A stretch of DNA of 64,000 nt from Onthophagus taurus (GCF_036711975.1 NC_091966.1:1805501-1869500); one strand, 5' to 3'. Shown: positions 25,088-38,245, counted from the first letter of the stretch. The notes: generated by a model from the sequence alone, not told the origin. Program-made: numbers and translations.

Positions 25088-25643
25088 ATTTAGGCTTTCA
25101 TTTGCTGTTAGGGTTGTTACAATTTTTTTAAATTAGTACATATTTTTACTTTGAGGTTTAACATTGAAAAGCATCAACATGACGAAACCAAAATAACTGT
25201 TACACTTGGCCAACTATTGTAAAAGATAAGCATTTGATGATGTCAAATGAGGGAACCTTTGAACAGATAAACATGCGCCTCAAGACGAAAGCAACGTAAT
25301 TAAGTCGGATTTACACAACATTCAGAGTAACCACTTTGTGAATGCGCAACGTGTAAATGCCGCATTATTCGCCTACTGTGTCTGGACCGTCTGGACGCAC
25401 CGTCTACTGTTGGCAAAAATAGACCATATCAAGACGTAATTTTGTGTGTCAGGATCACGTCGATATCTGCATATATTTAGTCTCTCGTTTACATTTTTAT
25501 TCAGTGTAATTTTTTGTACAAATTTAATGATTTATTTAATTTCTTTCTTGTGATCACAAACTTAATAAGTTCTATTTGTTCCCTGATGAAACAATATTAG
25601 AGATAACGTTAAAGTAAGAAATGTATCGATGTAATTCTTAATG
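25088..25643. repeat. Sat2 tail, copy 2
   Basis: This is a near-identical copy of 16925-17458, following the second Sat2 array in the same order. It ends at an uninterrupted ATGTTAAAATTAAAC, so the TTAA that holds the element in copy 1 is empty here. A deletion of about 41 bp precedes it relative to copy 1. Confidence 0.93.
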
Positions 25644-25647
25644 TTAA

Positions 25648-26225
25648 AATTAAACATTTTAAGAAAACAATCCTTTTATAAAAACATGTAATTTATGTTT
25701 AAACAAAAATAAGTTTTTAATGTTGAGCTTTCCTTCTTTAAACAAAGACACAAAAAGTTGTGCTATTATTATCGTGGTAATTTACATAAATCGAGCCATT
25801 TACTATTACTCATTTTCCATTCACGGTGTTCTAGAACTTTCTATATACACACATAAATAGCAAGCCTACAACCATTCATCCCAACAATTAAACATTATAT
25901 AAAATGATTTTCAACACAATAAATGTTAATTATATCACGTCTAAAATGATAATATCTCAATTCGTTCTTAAGATACTAATTACGTTTATAATTTTTTTTA
26001 TTTATTCTTAATCTTTGAATAGGAAATCCTTGGAAAATATTCTTTTCGATTGTGCGAAAGTCACCTAGGGGCGAGAGGGGATTATCACTCGATTTTCATT
26101 CTGTTTTATTTAAACCAAATCGGTAAATGTCGGGAAAATACGTCACACCGAGAATATTCTCTTTTATACGATGATAAATACGGTTAGTTATGCAACCCAA
26201 TTCACATATCAAATTCACAACATTA
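25648..26225. other. AT-rich spacer with one isolated Sat3-like monomer
   Basis: No gene was found. At about 25905-25985 the run ATGATTTTCAACACAATAAA followed by AATATCTCAATTCGTT resembles part of Sat3, 0.8 kb outside the array. The rest is AT-rich, with a short GC-rich patch at 26065-26090. Confidence 0.5.
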
Positions 26226-26620
26226 TTATAATTGCCAAAGAAAACTTCAAGGTATAATTAATGTTTGTAAACAAAACTAACCTTACCTAACATTCCTTCA
26301 CGCTATAATTGCCAAAAAATACTTCATGGTATAATTAATGTTTATAAACAAAACTAACCTTACCTCACATTCCTTCACGCTATAATTTACATTACAAAAG
26401 AAAACTTCACGCTATAATTGCCATTACTAATTGCTAAAGAAAACTTCATGGTATAATTAATGTTTGTAAACAAAACTAACCTTACCGAACATTCCTTCAC
26501 GCTATAATTGACATTACAAAAGAAAACTTCACGCTATAATTGCCATTACTAATTGCCAAAGAAAACTTCATGGTATAATTAATGTTTGTAAACAAAACTA
26601 ACCTTACCTAACATTCAGCG
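26226..26620. repeat. Irregular tandem repeat, four units of about 70-120 bp
   Basis: The units contain AACTTCATGGTATAATTAATG, then AACAAAACTAACCTTACC, then CATTCCTTCACGCTATAATT. They recur starting near 26241, 26315, 26440 and 26560. Spacing varies because a spacer, ACATTACAAAAGAAAACTTC, is present only in some units. No coding signal is present. Confidence 0.85.
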
Positions 26621-26780
26621 TCTGAAGACACAGGGCTAAACCCGAAACTTAAAAATATACAACTTACCGCTGAATAACAATTAAAACTAGAACTAACACT
26701 TGCAATAGTAAAAAATTTAATTAATATGTAAAGAAGGGGTGAACCAACATGATGTATAACGTAAATGAAAAAAACGGATT

Positions 26781-29700
26781 AAATTTGCTTAAAAATGTTT
26801 TTTAAATCAACTTGATGTCTCAATTACTTTTTGAGATATGGCTTATTAAAAATCAATGGGTGAATTAAAAAAATCACCACGTTTAAAATTGTAAAAATAA
26901 ACTAATGATTTTCAACTTAATAAATATCAATTACATCATCTTTACCATGGTTTATATTTCATGGTAATATCTCAATTCGTTTTTGAGATACAATATTTTA
27001 AATTGCGTTGATTACAACTTGACGTCATTAATGATGGGATGGAATTAAAAAAATTGTATCACCTGGATTTATTGAAACGAAGGAAATGTTTTTTGGGTGT
27101 TAAAAGCTGATTAAATTTGCTTTAAAATGGTTTTTAAATCAGTTTGATATCTCAGTTAGTTTCTGAGATATGATTTTTTCAAAATTGTCGTTTATAATAT
27201 TAAGGTGTCACAAGTAAATGTGTAGAGGTGAATTAAAAAAATCACCACGTTTAAAATTGTAGAAATAAACTAATGATTTTCAACTTCATAAATATCAATC
27301 ACATCACCTTTAGCATGGTTTATATTTCATGGTAATATCTCAATTCGTTTTTGAGATACAATATTTTAAATTGCGTTCATTACAAGTTAACGTCATTAAT
27401 GACGGGATGGAATTAAAAAAATTGTATCACCTGGATTTATTGAAACGAAGGAAATGTTTTTTGGGTGTTAAAAGCTGATTAAATTTGCTTTAAAATGGTT
27501 TTAAAATCAGCTTGATATCTCAGTTAGTTTCTGAGATATGATTTTTTAAAAATTGTCGTTTATAATATTAAGGTGTCACAAGTAAATGTGTAGAGGTGAA
27601 TTAAAAAAATTACCACGTTTAAAATTGTAGAAATAAACTAACGATTTTTAACTTAAATAAATATTAATTACATCACCTTTAGCATGGTTTATATTTCATG
27701 GTAATATCTCAATTCGTTTTTGAGATACAATATTTTAAATTGCGTTGATTACAACTTAACGTCATTAATGACGGGATGGAATTAAAAAAATTGTATCACC
27801 TAGATTTATTGAAACGAAGGAAATGTTTTTTGGGTGTTAAAAGCTGATTAAATTTGCTTTAAAATGGTTGTTAAATCAGCTTGATATCTCAGTTAGTTTC
27901 TGAGATATGATTTTTTCAAAATTGTCGTTTATAATATTAAGGTGTCACAAGTAAATGTGTAGAGGTGAATTAAAAAAATTACCACGTTTAAAATTGTAGA
28001 AATAAACTAACGATTTTTAACTTAAATAAATATTAATTACATCACCTTTAGCATGGTTTATATTTCATGGTAATATCTCAATTCGTTTTTGAGATACAAT
28101 ATTTTAAATTGCGTTGATTACAACTTGACGTCATTAATGACGGGATGGAATTAAAAAAATTGTATCACCTGGATTTATAGAAACGAAGGAAATGTTTTTT
28201 GGGTGTCAAAAGCTGATTAAATTTGCTTTAAAATGGCTCTTAAATCAGCTTGATATCTCAGTTAGTTTCTGAGATATGATTCTTTCAAAATTGTCGTTTA
28301 TAATATTAAGGTGTCACAAGTAAATATGTAGAGGTGAATTAAAAATATCACCACGTTTAAACCTGTAGAAATAAAGTAATGATTTTCAACTTAATAAATA
28401 TCAATTACATCACCTTTAGCATGGTTTATATTTCATGGTAATATCTCAATTCGTTTTTGAGATACAATATTTTAAATTGCGTTGATTACAACTTAACGTC
28501 ATTAATGATGGGATAGAATTAAAAAAATTGTATCACCTGGATTTATTGAAACGAAGGAAATGTTTTTTGGGTGTTAAAAACTGATTAAATTTGCTTTAAA
28601 ATGGTTTTTAAATCAGCTTGATATCTTAGTTAGTTTCTGAGATATGATTTTTTCAAAATTGTGGTTTATAATATTAAGATGTCGCAAGTAAATGTGTAGA
28701 GGTAAATTAAAAAAATTACCACGTTTAAAATTGTAGAAATAAACTAACGATTTTTAACTTAAATAAATATTAATTACATCACCTTTAGCATGGTTTATAT
28801 TTCATGGTAATATCTCAATTCGTTTTTGAGATACAATATTTTAAATTGCGTTCATTACAAGTTAACGTCATTAATGACAGGATGGAATTAAAAAAATTGT
28901 ATCACCTAGATTTATTGCAACGAAGGAAATGTTTTTTGGGTATTAAAAGCTGATTAAATTTGCTTTAAAATGGTTCTTAAATCAGCTTGATATCTCAGTT
29001 AGTTTCTGAGATATGATTTTTTCAAAATTGTCGTTTATAATATTAAGGTGTCACAAGTAAATGTGTAGAGGTGAATTAAAAAAATCACCACGTTTAAAAT
29101 TGTAAAAATAAAGTAATGATTTTCAACTTAATAAATATCAATCACATCACCTTTAGCATGGTTTATATTTCATGGTAATATCTCAATTCGTTTTTGAGAT
29201 ACAATATTTTAAATTGCGTTGATTACAACTTAACGTCATTAATGACGGGATGGAATTAAAAAAATTGTATCACCTAGATTTATTGAAACGAAGGAAATGT
29301 TTTTTGGGTGTTAAAAGCTGATTAAATTTGCTTTAAAATGGTTTTTAAATCAGCTTGATATCTCAGTTAGTTTCTGAGATATGATTCTTTCAAAATTGTC
29401 GTTTATAATATTAAGGTGTCACAAGTAAATGTGTAGAGATGAATTAAAAAAATCACCACGTTTAAAATTGTAGAAATAAACTAATGATTTTCAACTTAAT
29501 AAATATCAAGCACATCACCTTTAGCATGGCTTATATTTCATGGTAATATCTCAATTCGTTTTTGAGATACAATGTTTTAAATTGCATTGATTACAACTTA
29601 ACGTCATTAATGACGGGATGGAATTAAAAAAATTGTATCACCTAGATTTATTGAAACGAAGGAAATGTTTTTTGGGTGTTAAAAACTGATTAAATTTACT

Positions 29701-30880
29701 TTAAAATGGTTTTTAAATCAGCTTGATATCTTAGTTAGTTTCTGAGATATGATTTTTTCAAAATTGTCGTTTATAATATTAAGATGTCGCAAGTAAATGT
29801 GTAAAGGTGAATTAAAAAAATCACCACGTCTAAAATTATAGAAATAAACCAATGATTTCCAACTTAATAAATATCAATTACATCACCTTTAGCATGGTTT
29901 ATATTTCATGGTAATATCTCAATTCGTTTTTGAGATACAATATTTTAAATTGCGTTGATTACAACTTGACGTCATTAATGACGGGATGGAATTAAAAAAA
30001 TTGTATCACCTGGATTTATTGAAACGAAGGAAATGCTTTTTGGGTATTAAAAGCTGATTAAATTTGCTTTAAAATGGTTCGTAAATCAGTTTGATATCTC
30101 AGTTAGTTTCTGAGATATGATTTTTTCAAAATTGTCGTTTTTAATATTAAGGTGTCACAAGTAAATGTGTAGAGGTGAATTAAAAAAATCACCACGTTTA
30201 AAATTGTGGAAATAAACTAATGATTTTCAACTTAATAAATATTAATTAAATCACCTTTAGCATGGTTTATATTTCATGGTAATATCTCAATTCGTTTTTG
30301 AGATACGATATTTTAAATTGCGTTGATTAGAAGTTAACGTCATTAATGACGGGATGGAATTAAAAAAATTGTATCACCTGGATTTATAGGAACGAAGGAA
30401 AAGTTTTTTGGGTGTTAAAAGCTGATTAAATTTGGTTTAAAATGGTTCGTAAATCAGTTTGATATCTCAGTTAGTTTCTGAGATATGATTTTTTCAAAAT
30501 TGTCGTTTTTAATATTAAGGTGTCACAAGTAAATGTGTAGAGGTGAATTAAAAAAATCACCACGTTTAAAATTGTGGAAATAAACTAATGATTTTCAACT
30601 TAATAAATATTAATTAAATCACCTTTAGCATGGTTTATATTTCATGGTAATATCTCAATTCGTTTTTGAGATACAATATTTTAAATTGCGTTCATTACAA
30701 GTTAACATCATTAATGACAGGATGGAATTAAAAAAATTGTATCACCTAGATTTATTGCAACGAAGGAAATGTTTTTTGGGTATTAAAAGCTGATTAAATT
30801 TGCTTTAAAATGGTTCTTAAATCAGCTTGATATCTCAGTTAGTTTCTGAGATATGATTTTTTCAAAATTAGTCTTTATAA
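26781..30880. repeat. Sat3: dimeric satellite, 368-bp unit of two about 184-bp halves, about 11 copies
   Basis: TAGAGGTGAATTAAAAAAAT recurs at about 27223, 27591 and 27960, spaced 368-369 bp. Each unit has two related halves. One carries GATATCTCAGTTAGTTTCTG followed by AGATATG; the other carries AATATCTCAATTCGTTTTTG followed by AGATAC. Both halves keep a dyad (TATCTCAR, 6-7 bases, YTGAGATA), so the unit is a diverged monomer pair amplified as a dimer. The array ends near 30880, where the last unit diverges after TCTTTATAATTTCAGC. Confidence 0.95.
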
Positions 30881-31439
30881 TTTCAGCTGTTATAAGTGAC
30901 CATAACTTCTGTTTACTGTTAAAATTGAAGATACAATATGTTTAATTAGGAAGATCTAGGTCTAAATGAAAAACAATGTTGTTGAAATAGATAGTTTAAA
31001 TATAGAGAAGTAAATATAACTCAAAGTTTAACACATTTAATCCATTCAAAGTAAATCTTTATAAATTTTTGGACCGATATCTTTTTTTTTAAAACTTTTT
31101 TCCGAATTTAACTTCAACCACATATTCCATTTTTTTGTTAATTCTTCTGCTTTACATTTTCTAACACAGTCCTAGATTTTAATAGATAATCATACGGGTT
31201 TTGGACACTTTCGAATGATATGCCCCACCGGTTTAACCTACAATTTAATTATTATAATACACTTCTCGGATCTATTCCCGGAAAAATGTTTCTTTTGGAA
31301 ATAATATTATCATACGACTCGGGTGATTTCATATATTTCTGCATTATTCGTTGAAACCTCACTTCCTAAAAGTCAAATATTTTAATAAAACTTCGTTAAT
31401 TTCTATTCGTAAAAATTCACCATTGAAGAAGAATTTGCG
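30881..31439. other. AT-rich spacer without recognisable genes
   Basis: No ORF with coding character, no terminal repeats and no tandem structure were seen. Confidence 0.5.
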
Positions 31440-31830
31440 GTTAATGCTGAGTAAAAGTATCTAGTCTTCTGTAAACAGTGTCTAGTCATCTGGAAACAAT
31501 ATTTAAGCTTTTGCAAGTAGTATCTAGTTTGCTATAATCAGCACCTGATCTTCGACTATGGAAATCTTATTAGTCTTCTGAAAACAATGTTTAATCTTCT
31601 GCAAATAGTAAGTTGTTCGCTATAAGCAGTATCTAATATTACTACTATGACATTTTGATCTATTACGAGTAGTATCTAGTCTTCTGCAAGCAATATCTAG
31701 TCTGCTATAAGCAATATTTAATCTTCTACAATGAAAATTTTTAATTTTGCAAGCACTATAGTTTTTTTCAAGCTATATGTCGTTTTCTGAAAGGTTCAAA
31801 TAGTGTGTAATCTTCATCACGCAGTGTCTA
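31440..31830. repeat. Degenerate minisatellite of about 30-bp units
   Basis: Imperfect units of the form TATCTAGTCTTCTGCAAGCA recur roughly every 28-35 bp, with variants TCTAGTTTGCTATAATCAGC and TTTAATCTTCTGCAAATAGT. They are strongly decayed and no unit is exact. An open frame at 31845-32057 just downstream shows no homology I recognise and is probably chance. Confidence 0.7.
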
Positions 31831-32224
31831 CTTATTATTAGTTATTGTTAATCTTCCAAAACGAGAATCTGGTTTTTCTTTCTGGTTTTTTAAATACCTT
31901 ACTTGACAAAAACTCCAAATTACTTACTTACTCAGAAGTTCAGCACTGCTTTGGAAATTGTGACGTAACATATACACCAAAAAAGCGGCCAAAATTAAAT
32001 TGTGATAAATTTTTTTGTTATTTAATAGAATTGTTGCGTTTGATGGCTTGGAAATAATGTGGCCTTCTCATTTTAACTTTCTCCTCTTATTGTGGTTAAG
32101 TTATAAAAATAGAATAAAATAATTCTATATTAAAACTCCATATAAAGTATTCTTCACACAAGTTTATTATTATAACATTAAATAATGAATAAATAAAAAT
32201 AAATAAGTAAATAAATAAATTTTG

Positions 32225-32249
32225 GTACATAACTCATAGAGTTTACACT
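32225..32249 (-). promoter_or_regulatory. Conserved 3'-UTR stem-loop of gene B
   Basis: Just downstream of gene B's stop, the plus strand reads GTACATAACTCATAGAGTTT followed by ACACT. The same block with two or three changes follows gene C (38643-38667). Its core AACTC-AYA-GAGTT can form a 5-bp stem in RNA. Conservation suggests shared ancestry of the 3' UTR; function is inferred only. Confidence 0.45.
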
Positions 32250-32272
32250 TATTCCAACTTATAATTACAAAA

Positions 32273-32779
32273 TTAACACGCACAACTCGTTTCGTGTTTA
32301 ACCAACACCGTTTTCATGACTCTCCCCCTTGCAAGATTGACCTCGACTACCATTTGTTCTTCTTGAAAATCACTGGCTTTGCATCTCCTTTCATTTCCAT
32401 CAAAACCAATTTTTTCTGGACATCTCTGAACCACAACTCCTTGTGGTGTAACCTTTATTAAAAAAAAATTGATTAATATTTTTGATTCATTTCTTAACTC
32501 GTTAATAAACTTACACCTCGCGCATTTATTTCCTTAATTTCTGGTAAATCCCTGGATGAGATGAGAATGTGGGATGGCTGAGGTGATTTAATATATTTTT
32601 CGTAACTCGCCATCGTTTTCGCAAATAATTTATGCTAAATAAAAAAATGAATGTGAATAAAACAACTTTCCTTTAATAAAACAATTGTTACTTACCATTG
32701 ATGAATTATTTTCAATTGATGGTGCAGCTTTGGCGAATAAAACACAACATAAAACACTAAACGCTATACTAAGATACAT
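32273..32779 (-). CDS. Gene B: secreted cysteine-poor PDGF/VEGF-like protein, 127 aa (3 exons)
   Basis: Minus-strand exons are 32779-32696, 32634-32515 and 32452-32273, with introns of 61 and 62 bp, GTAAG donors and AG acceptors in phase 0. Residues 1-19 (MYLSIAFSVLCCVLFAKAA) are a clear signal peptide. Exon 2 encodes the SYEKYIKSPQPSHILISSRD region. Exon 3 encodes VTPQGVVVQRC, a cysteine 12 residues later, a V-rich strand and VKHETSCAC at the very end. This follows the second half of the PDGF/VEGF fold (VxxxRC...C...HxxCxC, with about 32 residues between the second and third cysteines). The cysteines corresponding to CI, CII, CIV and CV are absent. The start is the only Met before the signal peptide. 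A TATTTATAC box lies about 90 bp upstream and an AATAAA about 105 bp downstream. It may be a receptor-tyrosine-kinase ligand or a derived secreted factor. Confidence 0.8.
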
Positions 32780-32865
32780 GGTGATTATTAAGCTTTATCG
32801 CTGAAGAACTCTGTTTTCACTTTTAGTGTGTCAGTTAAAATGTGAATTGGAAATGGTAATATCTG

Positions 32866-32940
32866 GTATAAATACCCAACAATACGTCATCATATTGCAT
32901 AGAAGTTCCGTCGTCTACGTAAAGAAATGTTTGTGGTTTT
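32866..32940 (-). promoter_or_regulatory. Gene B core promoter: TATA box and conserved upstream block
   Basis: On the minus strand, GTATTTATAC (32875-32866) lies about 90 bp before the start codon and is followed by GATATT. Upstream are CGTAGACGACG (near 32910-32920) and AACCACA (32938-32932). The same order of elements precedes gene C. AACCACA is the reverse of TGTGGTT, the RUNX-type consensus; use by such a factor is inference. Confidence 0.5.
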
Positions 32941-33094
32941 TGTCATCCACTTCGTGTAACAAAAAATAAGCAACAAATAGAATGAATAGAGATGGTGCTA
33001 ATTGTTTTAATGAATGAAAAATAAAACGTAAATGTTCTAGGTAAATTTTAAAAATTGGGCTAAGTTTAACAAAGTTGTAAAATTTTTTTTTTTT

Positions 33095-36000
33095 TGCTAT
33101 TTTTATGAATTTATTTCTCAAGAACAAACAGAGATATTAAAAAGCTGTTTAATGATTTAGATTCGATAACTAATTTAAGTTTCTAAATTTAGTTTCTCCA
33201 CTCTCACTCGAAACGTCGTCTTAAATCGGATATCTTTTTAGGTTATTTTTAGGAATTTATTTCTCAATAACGAAGCGAGATATCAAAAAGCGGTTTATTG
33301 CTTTAGATTCGATAACTAATTCTAAATGAATCTACCAAATTTAGTTTTTCCATTCTTAATGATGAGTGAGAGACACATTTTTGAAATCAACCTTACTACA
33401 AACCGTTATCTAAAATCGGATATCCTGTTAGGTTATCTTTAGGAATTTATTTCTCAGGAACAAAGTGAGATATCAAAAAGCGGTTTCTTGCTTTAGTTTC
33501 TATAACTAGTTCAAATTAAATCCACCAAATTTAATTTTTTGATTCCTATTAATAAGTGAGATATTAATTTTTTAAATCAAGCTTGTAACGAAACGTCAAT
33601 TTCAACCGGAATTTTTACGTTATCTTTAAGAATTTATTACTCAAGAACTAATTGAGATATCAAAAAGCGGTTTGCTGTTTTAGATTTGACAACTAATTCT
33701 AAATAAATTCCCCAAATTTAGTTTTTCCATTCTTATTAATAAGTGAGAAATTAATTTTTAAAATCAAGCTTAAAACGAAATGTCAATTTAAACCAGATTT
33801 TTTTAGGTTATCTTTAAGACTTTATTGCTCAAGAACTAATTGAGATATCAAAAAGCGGTTTGCTGTTTTAGATTCGACAACTAATTCTGAATAAATTCAC
33901 CAATTTTAATTTTTCCATTCTTATTAAGAAGTGAGATATTAATTTTTTAAATCAAGCTTGTAACGAAACGTCAATTTCAACTGGACTTTTTACGTTATCT
34001 TTAAGAATTTATTACTTAAGAACTAATTGAGATATTAAAAAGCGGTTTGTTGTTTTAAATTTGGCAACTAATTCTAAATAAATCCCCCAAATTTAGTTTT
34101 TCCATTCTTATTAATAAGTGAGAAATTAATTTTTAAAATCAAGCTTAAAACGAAATGTCAATTTAAACCAGATTTTTTTAGGTTATCTTTAAGACTTTAT
34201 TGCTCAAGAACTAATTGAGATATCAAAAAGCGGTTTGCTGTTTTAGATTCGACAACTAATTCTGAATAAATTCACCAATTTTAATTTTTCCATTCTTATT
34301 AAGAAGTGAGATATTAATTTTTTAAATCAAGCTTGTAACGAAACGTCAATTTCAACCGGAATTTTTACGTTATCTTTAAGAATTTATTACTCAAGAACTA
34401 ATTGAAATATCAAAAAGCGGTTTGCTGTTTTAGATTTGACAACTAATTCTAAATAAATCTCCCAAATTTAGTTTTTCCATTCTTATTAATAAGTGAGAAA
34501 TTAATTTTTAAAATCAAGCTTAAAGCGAAATGTCAATTTAAAACAGATTTTTTTAGGTTACCTTTACGAATTTATTGCTCAAGAACTAATTGAGATATCA
34601 AAAAGGTGTTTGCTATTTTAGATTCGACAACTAATTCTGAATAAATTCACCAATTTTAATTTTTCCATTCTTATTAAGAAGTGAAATATTAATTTTTTAA
34701 ATCAAGCTTGTAACGAAACGTCAATTTCAACCGGAATTTTTACGTTATCTTTAAGAATTTATTACTCAAGAACTAATACAGATATCAAAAAGCGGTTTGC
34801 TGTTTTAGATTTGACAACTAATTCTAAATAAATCCCCCAAATTTAATTTTTCCATTTTTATTAATAAGTGAGAAATTAATTTTTAAAATCAAACTTAAAG
34901 CGAAATTTTCTTAAGTTACCTTTACGAATTTATTACTCAAGAACTAATTGAGATATCAAAAAGGGGTTTGCTGTTTTAGATTCGACAACTAATTCTGAAT
35001 AAATCCCCCAAATTTAGTTTTTCCATTCTTATTAAGAAGTGAGATATTAATTTTTTAAATCAAGCTTGTAACGAAACGTCAATTTAAACAAGATTTTTTT
35101 AGGTTATCTTTAAGAATTTATTACTCAAGAACTAATTGAGATATCAAAAAGCGGTTTGCTATTTTAGATTCGATAACTAATTCTGAATAAATTCACCAAT
35201 TTTAATTTTTCCATTCTTATTAATAAGTGAGATATTAATTTTTTAAATCAAGCTTGTAACCAAACGTCAATTTCAACCGGATTTTTTACGTTATCTTTAA
35301 GAATTTATTACTCAAGAACTGATTGAGATATCAAAAAGCGGTTTGCTGTTTTAGATTCGACAACTAATTCTGAATAAATTCACCAATTTTAATTTTTCCA
35401 TTCTTATTAGTAAGTGAGATATTAATTTTTTAAATTAAGCTTGTAACGGAACGTCAATTTCAACCAAAATTTTTACGTTATCTTTAAGAATTTATTACTC
35501 AAGAACTAATTGAGATATCAAAAAGCGGTTTGCTGTTTTAAATTCACCAATTTTAATTTTTCCATTCCTATTAAGAAGTGAGATATTAATTTTTTAAATC
35601 AAGCTTGTAACGAAACGTCAATTTCAACTGGACTTTTTACGTTATCTTTAAGAATTTATTACTTAAGAACTAATTGAGATATTAAAAAGCGGTTTGTTGT
35701 TTTAAATTTGGCAACTAATTCTAAATAAATCCCCCAAATTTAGTTTTTCCATTCTTATTAATAAATGAGAAATTAATTTTTAAAATCAAGCTTAAAGCGA
35801 AATGTCAATTTAAACAAGATTTTTTTAGGTTATCTTTAAGAATTTATTACTCAAGAACTAATTGAGATATCAAAAAGCGGTTTGCTGTTTTAGATTCGAC
35901 AACTAATTCTGAATAAATTCACCAATTTTAATTTTTCCATTCTTATTAAGAAGTGAGATATTAATTTTTTAAATCAAGCTTGTAAAGAAACGTCAATTTC

Positions 36001-38245
36001 AACCGGACTTTTTACGTTATCTTTAAGAATTTATTACTCAAGAACTAATTGAGATATCAAAAAGCGGTTTGTTGTTTTAGATTTGACAACTAATTCCAAC
36101 TAAATCCTCCGAATATAGTTTTTCCATTCTTATTAATAAGTGAGATATTAATTTTTTAAATCAAGCTTGTAACGAAACGTCAATTTCAACCGGAATTTTT
36201 ACGTTATCTTTAAGAATTTATTACTCAAGAACTAATTGAAATATCAAAAAGCGGTTTGCTGTTTTAGATTTGACAACTAATTCTAAATAAATCTCCCAAA
36301 TTTAGTTTTTCCATTCTTATTAATAAGTGAGAAATTAATTTTTAAAATCAAGCTTAAAGCGAAATGTCAATTTAAACAAAATTTTTTTAGGTTATCTTTA
36401 AGACTTTATTACTCAAGAACTAATTGAGATATCAAAAAGCGGTTTGTTATTTCAGATTCGATAACTAATTCAGAATAAATTCACCAATTTTAATTGTTCC
36501 ATTCTTATTAATAAGTGAGATATTAATTTTTTAAATCAAGCTTGTAACGAAACGTCAATTTCAACCGGACTTTTTACGTTATCTTTAAGAATTTATTACT
36601 CAAGAACTAAATGAGATATCAAAAAGCGGTTTGTTGTTTTAAATTTGACAACTAATTCTAAATAAATCCCCCAAATTTAGTTTTTCCATTCTTATTAATA
36701 AATGAGAAATTAATTTTTAAAATCAAGCTTAAAGCGAAATGTCAATTTAAAGCAGATTTTTTTAGGTTACCTTTACGAATTTATTGCTCAAGAACTAATT
36801 GAGATATCAAAAAGGGGTTTGCTATTTTAGATTCGATAACTAATTCTGAATAAATTCACCAAATTTAATTTTTTCATTCTTATTAATAAGTGAGATATTA
36901 ATTTTTTAAATCAAGCTTGTAACGAAACGTCAATTTCAACCGGATTTTTTACGTTATCTTTAAGAATGTATTACTCAAGAACTAATTGAGATATCAAAAA
37001 GCGGTTTGTTATTTCAGATTCGATAACTAATTCAGAATAAATTCACCAATTTTAATTGTTCCATTCTTATTAATAAGTGAGATATTAATTTTTTAAATCA
37101 AGCTTGTAACGAAACGTCAATTTCAACCGGACTTTTTACGTTATCTTTAAGAATTTATTTCTCAAGAACTAATTGAGATATCAAAAAGCGGTTTGCTGTT
37201 TTAAATTTGACAACTAATTCTAAATAAATCCTCCAAATTTAGTTTTTTCGTTCTTATTAATAAGTGAGAAATTAATTTATTAAAATCAAGCTTAAAGCGA
37301 AATGTCAATTTAAACAAGATTTTTTTAGGTTATCTTTAAGACTTTATTACTCAAGAACTAATGGAGATATCAGAAAGCGGTTTGTTATTTTAGATTCGAT
37401 AAGAAATTCTGAATAAATTCAACAAATTTAATTTTTCCATTCTTGTTAATAAGTGAGATATTAATTTTTTAAATCAAGCTTGTAACGAAACGTCAATTTC
37501 AACCGGATTTTTTACGTTATCTTTAAGAATGTATTACCCAAGAACTAATTGAGATATCAAAAAGCGGTTTGCTGTTTTAGATTTGACAACTATTTCTAAA
37601 TAAATCCTAAAAATTTAGTTTTTCCATTCTTATTAATAAATGAGAAATTAATTTTTAAAATCAAGCTTAAAGCGAAATGTCAATTTAAACAAGATTTTTT
37701 TAGGTTATCTTTAAGAATTTATTACTCAAGAACTAATTGAGATATCAAAAAGCGGTTTGCTGTTTTAGATTCGACAACTAATTCTGAATAAATCCCCCAA
37801 ATTTAGTTTTTCCATTCTTATTAAGAAGTGAGATATTAATTTTTTAAATCAAGCTTGTAACGAAACGTCAATTTAAACAAGATTTTTTTAGGTTATCTTT
37901 AAGAATTTATTACTCAAGAACTAATTGAGATATCAAAAAGCGGTTTGCTGTTTTAGATTTAACAACTAATTCTAAATAAATCCCCTAAATTTAGTTTTTC
38001 CATTTCTATTAATAAGTGAGAAATTAATTTTTAAAATCAAGCTTAAAACAAAATGTCAATTTAAACAAGATTTTTTTCGGTTATCTTTAAGAATTTATTA
38101 CTCAAGAACTAATGGAGATATCAAAAAGCGGTTTGTTGCTTTAGATTCGATAACTAATTCTTAATAAATTCACCAAATTTAGTTTCTCCACACTTATTAA
38201 TAACCGAGAAATAAATTTTTTAAATCAAGCTTGTAACGAAACGTC
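33095..38245. repeat. Sat4: tandem satellite, about 187-bp monomer, about 27 copies, partly dimeric
   Basis: GATATCAAAAAGCGGTTTG recurs at 33291, 33481, 33668, 33856, 34043 and onward, spaced 187-190 bp. Two monomer types tend to alternate. One has AACCGGAATTTTTACGTTATC with TTTTTTAAATCAAGCTTGTA; the other has GATTTTTTTAGGTTATC with TTTTTAAAATCAAGCTTAAA. This gives a 375-bp higher-order pattern. The first three and the last monomers are the most diverged, as expected at array edges. No coding region was seen. Confidence 0.96.

Noticed and set aside
31845-32057. 70-aa plus-strand frame with four cysteines near gene B
   Set aside because: I considered it as another small secreted protein, but it has no signal peptide, no match to genes A-D and no splice partner.
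32915-33127. 70-aa minus-strand frame upstream of gene B
   Set aside because: It lies in the promoter and satellite edge, low-complexity Lys/Phe, with no homology.
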